Assembly (NCBI GenBank): GCA_028826165.1
Contig: JAPDFW010000064.1
Span: forward strand, 434,001-498,000
Length of the DNA: 64,000 nt
Direction of reading: 5' to 3'
Source of the DNA: Anaeramoeba ignava
Lineage: Eukaryota; Metamonada; Anaeramoebidae
A program made the translations under genes and the position numbers. This document shows, piece after piece, positions 24,281 to 35,700 of this stretch (position 1 is its first letter; every line of letters begins with the position of its first letter). The notes under the pieces were generated by a model that saw only the letters and a program-made list of their open reading frames with translations, was not told where the DNA came from and ran no database searches.

Positions 24281-25049
24281 TCATTTTTCCATCCAATTTT
24301 TGAATTCTTCAAAAGTAATTTTGCCATCTTTGTTTCCATCCATTTCATCAAATAATTTTTTGGCTTCTTCATCAGTAACTTCTTTTCCAAATAAATCATT
24401 CGCATACAATTTGATTTCAGAAAAGTCAAGGAATCCATTTTTATTCTTATCGATTGCTTCAAAAATTGATTTCAAACCTTTTTTTTTTTTTTTAAATTAA
24501 ATAAAATTAAATAAAATTAAATTAAATTAAATTAAATAATATTTTGGATAATTTTACTGATTGGTTTTTTCTCTTTAACTTCAGCATGTTTTAAATGAGT
24601 TGCATCAAATTTCTTAATATCTTCCTTAAGTTTCATTTCTATTTATTTTTTTATTTATTTTATTTTTTTGATTAGATTTTTTTTTTTTGGAATTTTAATT
24701 TTTAATTAAATTTACCTTCAAGTTGTGGGTTTTTCTCTTTAACTTCAGCATGTTTTAAATGAGTTGAATCAAATTTCTTAATATCTTCCTTAAGTTTCAT
24801 TTCTATTTATTTTTTTATTTATTTTATTTATGATCAGATTAAAAATTTTAATAAGAAAAAAAAAATGCGAAAAATTATTTTTATTTGATTTTAATTTGAT
24901 TTTTATTTGATTTTAATTTGATTTAATTTTAAATTAATTTTACCTTGAAGTTGTGAATTTTCCTCTTTAACTTCAGTGTGTTTAAGTTGGTTTGATTTAA
25001 ATTGTTGAATTTGTTCTTGAAGTTTTGGATCAGCTTTATTTTCAGTCAT
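24281..25049 (-). CDS. Actin-binding protein with three thymosin-beta repeats and an EF-hand pair
   Basis: Four exons (25049-24944, 24802-24716, 24638-24558, 24477-24281) join in phase 1 at every junction to give 156 aa. Exons 1-3 each encode one thymosin-beta/WH2-type unit: QIQQFKSNQLKHTEVKEENSQL, then twice LKEDIKKFD(S/A)THLKHAEVKEKNP/KKP. The pattern (amphipathic helix, LKHxEVxEK linker) is the actin-monomer site of beta-thymosins. Exon 4 encodes two EF-hands with canonical loops DKNKNGFLDFSE and DGNKDGKITFEE, so both should bind Ca2+. This suggests calcium-tuned actin-monomer binding in the cytosol (inference). Exons 2 and 3 and their intron flanks are near-identical, so one is a recent copy. 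Confidence 0.85.
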
Positions 25050-25169
25050 TTTTTAATTTGTTTTTGTTATTAAATTTAATTGAAAAAAAAAAATGAAAAA
25101 TTAAAAAAAATTAAAAAAAAAAACTTTAATCAAAAAGCAAAAAAAAATTTTTTTTGTTTTTTTGCTTTT
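25050..25169. other. 5' flank of the thymosin/EF-hand gene
   Basis: Short A/T-run region between the gene and the satellite. It contains the minus-strand element TTTTTCATTTTTTTTTTT at 25083-25100, 34-51 bp before the ATG. Confidence 0.4.
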
Positions 25170-26740
25170 TTTTTAATATTTATTAAATATTAATATTTTT
25201 AAATATATTTAATTTAATATTTAATTATAAATTTATTATAAATATAATTTTAAAATAATTTATAAATTTAAAATTAATTATTATTATTTAAAATTATTAT
25301 AATAAATTAATTAAAATATTTTATTTATTAAATATTAATATTTTTAAATATATTTAATTTAATATTTAATTATAAATTTATTATAAAATATAATTTTGAA
25401 ATAATTTATAAATTTAAAATTAATTATTATTTAAAAATTATTAAAATAAATTAATTAAAATATTTTATTTATTAAATATTAATATTTTTAAATATATTTA
25501 ATTTAATATTTAATTATAAATTTATTATAAATATAATTTTAAAATAATTTATAAATTTAAAAATAATCATTATTAATTAAAATTATTATAATAAATTAAT
25601 TAAAATATTTTATTTATTAAATATAAATATTTTTAAATATATTTAATTTAATATTTAATTATAAATTTATTATAAATATAATTTTAAAATAATTTATAAA
25701 TTTAAAAATTAATTATTATTAATTTAAAATTATTATAATAAATTAATTAAAATATTTTATTTATTAAATATTAATATTTTTAAATATATTTAATTTAATA
25801 TTTAATTATAAATTTATTATAAATATTATTTTAAAATAATTTATAAATTTAAAAATAATAATTATTAATTAAAATTATTATAATAAATTAATTAAAATAT
25901 TTTATTTATTAAATATTAATATTTTTAAATATATTTAATTTAATATTTAATTATAAATTTATTATAAATATAATTTTAAAATAATTTATAAATTTAAAAT
26001 TAATTATTATTATTTAAAAATTATTATAATAAATTAATTAAAATATTTTATTTATTAAATATTAATATTTTTTGAATATATTTAATTTAATATTTAATTA
26101 TAAATTTATTATAAATATAATTTTAAAATAATTTATAAATTTAAAATTAATAATTATTATTTAAAAATTATTATAATAAATTAATTAAAATATTTTGTTT
26201 ATTAAATATTAATATTTTTAAATATATTTAATTTAATATTTAATTATAAATTTATTATAAATATAATTTTAAAATAATTTATAAATTTAAAATTAATTAT
26301 TATTATTTAAAATTATTATAATAAATTAATTAAAATATTTTATTTATTAAATATTAATATTTTTAAATATATTTAATTTAATATTTAATTATAAATTTAT
26401 TATAAATATAATTTTTAAAATAATTTATAAATTTAAAATAATAATTATTTAATTAAAATTATTAAAAATAAATTAATTAAAATATTTTATTTATTAAATA
26501 TTAATATTTTTAAATATATTTAATTTAATATTTAATTATAAATTTATTATAAATATAATTTTAAAATAATTTATAAATTTAAAAATAATTATTATTAATT
26601 AAAAATATTATAATAAATTAATCTAAAATATTTTATTTATTAAATATTAATATTTTTAAATATATTTAAATTTAATATTTAATTATAAATTTATTATAAA
26701 TATAATTTTAAAATAATTTATAAATTTAAAAATAATCAAA
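25170..26740. repeat. 145-bp AT-only satellite, about 11 copies
   Basis: Tandem copies of a ~145-bp unit. The word AAAATATTTTATTTATTAAATATTAATATT recurs at about 25313, 25457, 25602 and 25749, and onward at the same spacing to about 26635. Units contain almost no G or C and differ by a few substitutions and 1-bp indels. The array sits between two divergently transcribed genes. Within-unit palindromes (TTAATTAATT, AAATATTTAATTTAATATTT) could fold. Confidence 0.95.
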
Positions 26741-26752
26741 ATCCAAATTTTT

Positions 26753-26765
26753 TTTTTCATTTTTC
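26753..26765 (+). promoter_or_regulatory. T-run/TCAT element upstream of the BEACH gene
   Basis: TTTTTCATTTTTC ends 29 bp before ATG 26795, in the short gap between the satellite and the coding region. Confidence 0.4.
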
Positions 26766-26794
26766 TTTTCTTTTGTTTTTTTTTTTTAATTTAA

Positions 26795-29700
26795 ATGCAA
26801 TTAACAATTAAAAACACTTTTCATTTACAAAAATTCTCAAAACAATTTAACAGTTTAAATGGAAAATCAAAAAAAAATCAACTGGAAAAAATTATTCAAT
26901 TATTTCGTGTGTGGATAAAACAACCAAGTAGTCAAAAAGAATTATTAAAATTTCAATTTTTGATGAATCCAACAATTTTTCAACAAATTATAAATCATCT
27001 TTTTTCTCAAATTTCTCAAGAAATTAAAAAAAATCATAATTTGAAAATGGTTATTGATGAATTTTTCTTGAAAAAAAAGAACCATTTTATATTCAAGTTT
27101 ATTTACAATATTACTTTAGAAACACCATCAATTTTCCAAAAAATTTCGCGAGGATTAATAACTTTCTTAACCTTGATTACAAATTCAAATTTTTTGGAAA
27201 ATTTCCCACTTTTTTCTTTTGATCAAATTCAAAATTTTTTTGACAAATCAACTCCATTTTTTGGGTCTAATATACCAACAGAATCTCAAATTGAAGAAAC
27301 AACGCAAAATATAGAATTTAATAATAATAATAATAATGATGATAATATTGATAAAAATAAAGAAAAAAAAAAGCAATGTATATTGTTCTTGATTGGAACT
27401 CTTGAAAATATCGCACAAGACAACACAATTATCAAAGAAATGCTCGTCAAATCCCAAATTTCAAATTTATTTCATATTATTCAATCAAAATTTGCAAATA
27501 ATCAAATCCCCCTTTTATTGCTTCGTCTTTTGTATATTCTCCTGAAGAAATTGACGTTTCTCAATATTCGAGACGAGAGAATAATCACCATTAATCAATT
27601 TATGAATTCACTTCTTTGTATTGCCAAAAATGACACATTGAATCCCATTTTAAATGTCAATATTTTTAAGCTCATCTTGTTTCTTTTCCAAGATTCAAGC
27701 TCTCTCCATTTCATTAGTATCTTCAAGGCGTTTCGTTTGAATCGAGGATACACACTTCTTTATCATTTGATCAAAAGACTTTCCTCTTTGCAAAACCGGG
27801 AATATTTCTATGACCTTCTTAATATTCATATCCAAGTAATTTTCCAGTTTCAAATTGGAGATAATTCCATGGAAGACTTTGTTTTTGTTGAAAAAACATC
27901 TGAAAATCTCAACTTTTATGCCTATTCTCAGATACAATCGCATTATGCATTTAATATTTTCATCGAGCTGTATAAAAAATATTCAGTCGAGTGGCAAATC
28001 GAAAACAAATTATTTGATTTCTTTGAGAATCTTTTGAATTGGGAACCCAAAATGTTCAAATTGCTGGAACACGATTTCATTGATACATTATTCCACAATT
28101 TCCATTTGCACAACCCTCAAATAAAGCAAAAATCGTTTGCTTTGATGGAACGACTCACCTCAAGTCACGATATCATTCATGGATTGAACACATACTGCAA
28201 TCTGTTGCTAAATGAAGATGATTCCGTTGTTTTCCATTCAATTACTCACATGATCCAAATTGTGTCAAACAACTTCAACTTTTCAGAAAATTTGCAAATT
28301 GGCGGAATCATCAATTCAATCATCAATAAAGTCTCTTACGTGATGCGAAAACTTGAGCAAATCACTCCCGATATTGTGAAAATTGCGCACAATGAATTCT
28401 TTTCGGAGATTATATACAATCAAAACAACCAGAATGTTTTCGTTTCACATGAAGCACTTGATCACCCAGAAATCCAGAATAATGATCAATATCATATCGC
28501 TTTGGGCTCGTTCCAAATCCTCTATTCGTTGGCGAAACTCATCTATTGCTTGCTTAAAACAAACGATGTCAACCTGGTCACATTCAAAAGCAAGGACGGA
28601 TTCGTTCTGCTGTTTCAATTATTTAAATACTCCTATTTGCGTTCGAAAATATTATCGGATATTATTGATATTTCCTTGACATCAAACCCAGACGGTTTGG
28701 AGATTTTAACTTTCGATTTGGTTCGGATGATGAAGCAGAACCCAACTAACAACAAAGATAATAACAACCAATTCGATATTTTTGACTATTTGGAGCAAAT
28801 GATTGAAATTATCACAGCTCTTACGATTCTGATAAATGTTTTCCCAAAACAAACCTCCAAATTTAAAGAATACGAAGGATTTCCAGCAATCGTAAATATC
28901 ATCAAGAACATAATGAATTCTGACGAGGCGAAATGTCTCGAGATTACCGAAGAAAACCAGGAGAATGCAAATCATCAAAATAAACACTTTATTTTTTACA
29001 TATTTATTGACACATTGATTCGATTTCTCACATTATTAATCAGAAGAAACAAACAAAACAGACAAGAGTTTATTCAGAACTCCTTCATCTCTCTCATCCA
29101 CCAACTTACCCAAAAATTGGATCTGTTTCATTCGGAAATATTTTTCCTACTTTTGTCAGAATCTCTATTAAATTTGGCAACAAATGGGAATTTTAGAAGA
29201 AGATACCCAGTTTCCCCTCAAATGAATCACCAAATCAACCAAAAAATCCCGGAATTTACACGAAACATGATCAAATTCTACTCTTCTGAGAACACTCTTC
29301 GAGATCATCAGCAATCCCATTTCAAGAAAACGCATTTTTTCCAGAATATTTTTGAGGTTTTTCGTTCTTTGGATATTTCCAAAAATCAAAAAAAAGAAAA
29401 AACAAGCCAAAATACTAATTTGGAAGAAATCAACACAAAAAATCCTGAAATACCTGTGGTTTCTGTTTCCGAACTTTTATTTAATCCAAAGGAGCAAATT
29501 GAAAGAATCAGGATTGAATTTCCCGAAGCAATCATTGCCATCATCAGTCTCACTGGAGATTCAATAGCAAAAGGTTATCACCACAACGAGGAAATCCAAT
29601 TTGTTATTCATATCCTGATAAATTTATTGCAAGATTCTGGAAACCGGAAAAGTATGTTTTTCGTATCCTTTATGAGAGCACTTTTGGATAATTTTCCCAA

Positions 29701-32700
29701 TGTGCTTGTTGATTCTGAAAATCCGCTACAGGAAAAGATACTATCTTTGATCGAAACACTTGGATCTTATTCTATTCGCAATGCTGATGCTAAATCCCTG
29801 TTTGGGCTGCTGAATCAAGAAGAAATACCTTTTAAAATACTTTCTTCGTTGATTCGAATGTGCCAGAAATCAGATTCTCCTTCAAGTCATTTTGACATAT
29901 TCACAAAAAACGGAGTGATAGGCAATATCATGCTTACAAATATTGGGAACATGTGGGTATCAACAGAGGGAGTCTCGATCTCAATGTGGTTTTGTTTCTC
30001 GAAAGAAAATGAAAGATTCACGCTATTTCATCTTTTTTCTTCTTCTGAAAACGAGCTTCAGGAATTACTGATGACAATTTCTGTGAATAACCAAGGCAAC
30101 ATCGAAGTGCAAAACACATATTTTATGGATCTGAGTGCTTTCAAAGGGTTTGTTTTCCAGCCCAAAAAATGGTATCATGTGATTCTTTCTTTTTCTTCAA
30201 ACGAGGCAGAAAAGGACTTTGGAAGAATCGAACTTTTCGTCAATGGAGAATATCAAGAAAAGGAAAACTTCTTATATCCCGATTTCACAAATGTGCAAAG
30301 TACAATATGCTTTGGTGGGCCTTCCAAAAAACAAAAAGACCCAAGAGCACAACATTGGTGTCTTGGGAATTGCTATGTGTTCTCAAGAGGATTCAATCCA
30401 AAAGATGCCATTTTTCTTTATTTATTAGGTCCAGATTTCGCCAAAAATTTCAATGGAAATTTTGAAGACTATATTTTGACTCATGAGCAATTTGAAAAAT
30501 ATTACTCTTTAATTTCTCAGGAAAAATTCATGACTTTGCCTTCGCTTTTTTCTTTTTCGAGATACAAGGATTATCTCTTTCTTGCATTTTCAGTGAAAAC
30601 ATATTCATACACTTTCCAGAAATCTTTAGGAAATCAAGCAAAACAAAACCAAGATTCCATTGATATATCACTGAAAAATCAAGTAGTTTTCATATCTAGA
30701 AATTGCTCAGTGAACGGACCTGCTTTTCCTTACAGAAGATTAGTTCCTTTCGATGCAATTTATTCCATTGGTGGTGTTAAGATTATTTTCCATTTGATGA
30801 CGCTTGCTCTTCATAAAAATAACGTCAAATTCCAACACAAAATACTCAAATTATTAATGACATATCTCCAAAATGGTCCGTCAGTTATCAAACAAATGCA
30901 ACACGAAAACGGTTATAAACTTGTTGCAAGAATTTTATCTCGGGATTTGTGGATTCGCGATTCCAAAATGCTTGAAATTTGCTTTAATATCTGTGGAATT
31001 ACCAAAAAATCCAAAAAAACAATCACTCATCATCGCCATCAAAAAATCACAAAGAAAATGAAATCAATCCACAACTCCAACGATAATATTCAATCAAATC
31101 AATCAGATTCTTCACAAACATATTTATTTAATTCGGGAACGGTTCTTAATACACTCGCATTTAAAAATTTAATTCTAGATTGGCAGATTTGGAAGAAAGC
31201 GGATAAAAATATCCAAAACCAATTGTTTTCAAGTATACTTTCTTTAATATCTCCTCAACACGAATTCCATTCTTTCACTATCCCAAGGCTCAAGCAAATG
31301 AAAATCATCTCGAAACTTCTAAGAATATTCAAAAAATATCCTGAAATTGATAATGAAATTGCCCATTTGATTTCCAAAATCATTGGTTTGTTTGTTTCAG
31401 AAGAAAAAGATTTTGATATCTTGTTCGATTTTATTGTTGAAACACATCAATTACAGCAATTTGTATTTGAGCCAACCCACGAAAATGCTCCAGATCAACA
31501 GTCCAAAGCGGATCAGAACGAATCGCAAAAAGAGCAAATTAATTCACAGGAAACGCGAGTTTCAATAATCACATTGCTCACACAACTCTTAGGCGCGAGA
31601 TTGAAGAAAAATTCGTGTCCAAATTTTTTGTTAACTCAATCACCTAATATTATTTTCTGTTTATTGGTTCATTCTTCCAAAAGAGTTCGTCTTTCTGTGA
31701 TCAAATTAATCAAGCAATTGCTTCAATTCCCAAAAATTTCTGAATTATTCCAGAACACATGTGCTTTTGGATTGATACAGATGCAACTACAACAATTCTC
31801 AACATCACTTGATATTTTTGATGAACTACTAACAATTTTCTTAGAATACTCGATCGTTTCAGCAGTTTTTTTAATTGCAGCAAGTACAAATAACATCATG
31901 TATATTTTCAATGCGATTAAAACAATGCGAGGGATGTTTCATCAAGACAAGCAAGACGAATATATCAAGAAGGGGTTAATTGGGCAACTTTGTTCAATAC
32001 TTGATAATATCAGTCAGAAGAATGAAAGCAATCAAAATGACAATAATAATAATAATATTGAAAACAATAATAATAATAATATTGAAAACAATAATAATAA
32101 CAATAATGAAAACAATAATAATAATAATAATGAAAACAATAATAATAATATTGAAAAAAGTGAAAGCGACCAGGATTTAGCAAGAATACAAACAAATTTA
32201 GAAAAAGAAATCATTTCATTTCTTTCGGAAATCTGCGAATATGGATTCCAAAAAGAAAAAGGAATTGAGCAAATTGTGTTCAAAGTTTTTTCTCATTTAA
32301 TGTGCATTGAAAATGTTGATCAAATTAAGATTAGGGTTTTCCAAGAGTTGGTTATTGAAAACATTCTCAAAAGTTTCGATAACAAAACAGATAGCAAAAT
32401 GATTAACAAAAACAAAAACAAGCAAATCGTTATTGTATTGAATTACATTTCGTTTTTAGATTTCGCAATTCGATTAATTATCCATTGGATCCAAATTGAA
32501 ATTGCAATTTCGCAAATGAAAAAGAGCGAAGATCAAGAATTAGTTGAAAATGTTGAATCTTTACATTTCCCAACACAAACAGATCTTACATTTCTTGAAA
32601 AAATCTTGAATTATGTCATTTCCACTTCCCAAAAGGGAGCATTTTTTCAGCTCAAATACTCCAAAAAACTTGAGCTATCATTTTCACAAACATTCCCCTT

Positions 32701-35700
32701 ATTAGTTTCCTCATTACTCAGTATCGATTCGTCCCAATCATTAACACACTTCATTGTTGATTTTTTGACCAAAAACGGGGATACATTGATTCGACTCATT
32801 GATTACCAACAAGCATTTTTCCCTATTATATTTCTATTATCGAAAGACGAACTCAAGCAGGAAACAAACAATTTGTTTAGTTTTCTTTTCCAAAACCGCA
32901 AATTCAAAAAAAAAATTCTTGGGAAATCAATCAAACTGAAATCAAAAAAACAAGGAAATCAAGAAGAAAATTTCCAGGAGATTATTCATAAAAATATCCA
33001 AAATCAGGCACATATCTTGATTGAGAAAAATAAAATTGAACAGGACTCTTTCAATCAATCAATTTTAAAAGAGCTTGATATTATTCGTCTTCACATCAAA
33101 GAAAACGGAGAAGAAATTAGCAAGCTTGCTGAAATGTCGATTCATTTATTCATTTCGAAACAAAACAACTTATCGAAAAAATCTCAGCATCGAATTTGGA
33201 GTTCATTGTTTAAACAAATAAACGTATCAATCAAATGGAAAGAGTTGATCGAAAAGGAGGCTGAGAACGAAAAAGGAATATGGTTTCAAGAGCCAATATT
33301 ACAATTATATAAGATTCAAGAAATTGAAGGACCACAGAATTTACGAAGAAGATTAAAGCGCATTCCCATATTTAGTGAAGAGGAATTATTATTTCATTTA
33401 CAAAAATTTATATCGAAAGAGAATTATTTAGAACTTGAATCCATATCCCAAAATTTGAATTTGAATTTGAATTTGAATTTGAATTCGAATTCTCGATCAA
33501 TGGAAACACTTCCAAAAAATTCCCTGAATTATATCCAAAAAATGAATTACAATAATATCATCAACTTCCTTCAAGCACAAAACCATAAATTTTCTTTTGA
33601 TATTCTCTCGTTATTTGAGCAAAATGAAAAAGATCTAAAATCATCAATATATTCCGAATTCGAACCAAAATTACCAAACAGATCTGCTAACACTGAAAAG
33701 AAGGATGAAATTAGGTTTCAAAAAATATTTCATTTCCATAAATCAAAGGATTTGATTTTGGGCGAAGTTATGCAATTTGAAATTGGAAAAGAGATATATC
33801 GAGAATTTGTTGAAATCGACACTGATCCACTCAAAAATATACTCACATATTTTAAAGGAATACACTATTCAAGTAAATGCAAACAAATATCGTATTTGAT
33901 GGAATATCATGGAGAAGTGCTATTATCCCAAAAAGAACTTATTTTTCTTGTTGTTGATGTTTCGGATCTTTCAATTCCGGAAACTATCAAGAATCCAATT
34001 AAACAAAAATACTATTCTAAGAAAAATTTGACAATTCCAACATTGAAAATAATTGAAATTTTCCTCAGAAAATATCTATCGGAAGATGTGGGAATAGAAA
34101 TCACTTTAGCTTCAAGAAATCGGATATTTTTTATTTTTCCTTCAGAAAACAAAAGAAATGAATTTTATGAAAAATTAATGAAATGCAATCTTCCAAATTT
34201 AATTGATTACGAATCAACTCAAAATGGAATTTGCTTAAATGAAGTGATAACAGAACTCTGGAAAAAGCAAAAAATATCCAATTTTTCCTATCTTATGCAT
34301 ATAAACAAGATATATGGACACACACCTAATGATTTATCGCAATATCCAATACTTCCAAATGCACTTCTTCATCTCAAAAGCAAAAAATACTCTCTATTTG
34401 ATCAGAGAAATGAAAAGATTTCAAGAAGTGCAGAAAAAAGAAGATTTTCAAAACTAAATGATATTTTTTCCTTTTTGGTTCGTTTTGAACCCTTTGCTTC
34501 ATATGCTATCCACTTAAACAACGACAATTCAAATACATTTGCCAAACACTCAAGGAAAAAAAAACTGAAAGGATTAATACCAGAAATATTTGCAATGCCA
34601 GAAATATGGGCTAATTTAAATGGATATAATTTTCCTTCAATTTTAGAATCAAAATTTCTAAGACAAGAAAAAAGAGGTATATTGAAGGAACAAAATCCAA
34701 GATCGACAACAAAAAAGATTGCAAAAGAATTAGAAAAAGGATTTTTTTCAAATCATCTTGAAGAATGGATGAGGGATAATTTTAAATTTGGAGAAACAAA
34801 AAATCTTTCACAAAAAGAAGAAAATATCGGAATACAAAATGAATTGGAGATTGAATCAGAAAATACAGAAGACGAAAAACAAATCAAGAATCCATCACAA
34901 CAAGAAATTAGGTCAGAAATTACAGATGAAGATGATGGATTTAAAGAATATGATGATATTAATTTAAATGAAAATGAAATTGAAAATGAAAATAATCAAA
35001 ATCAAAATAATCAAAATCAAAATGAAAATGATAATATAAATACAAAATTGGAGGAAAATTTGCAAATAATTCAAAAATCAGACGAAGAAGAATTTGAAGA
35101 AATAAATTTGATTTCGAAGGAAGAAGGAATGATTTTGAATGATCCTTTTTTATCTTCATTATTCCCACAAATACCATCCAAAACAAGTTTTGTTTACAAT
35201 ATTCAAGAACTTGAAGTGAAAAAATACGAAGATAAGAAAACGGAAATTAAAAGTTTGTTCTTTCAAGAAAACAAGCTGCAATATCTAAGCATAAACGAAT
35301 GTATTGTGAATCCAGATAAAAAATATGTTATTTCATGGGATCATTGGGATTCAATAATACGATTGAAAAAATACGGGTCGGAAATAGCGGAGATTGGAGT
35401 TGAACCGTTTTTGGACGATGTTATAAATTGCTGTGCGGTTTCTAATGATGGGATGATTGTTGTTGCTGGAGGAAGAAAGGGAGTGATTTATATTTGGGAG
35501 ATTTTATGGAAAAATGAAGAAGTTGAAAAATTAGAATTCAAAAAAATGATATTTGGACATACAGAATCAATCACATCTCTTGCTATTTCTTCAGAATTCA
35601 GGATAATTGCAAGTGGTTCTAGTGATGGATCTGTTATTATTTGGGATTTAGATAATTATAGTTGCGAATACTCACTTGAAAGTGGATTTCTTGCAAATAT

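Noticed and set aside
25170-26740. CRISPR array, because of regular repeats
   Set aside because: Head-to-tail satellite with no unique spacers, in a eukaryotic context.
25170-26740. Calling the 145-bp array a centromere
   Set aside because: Only about 11 copies, flanked closely by apparently intact genes; period alone is not enough.
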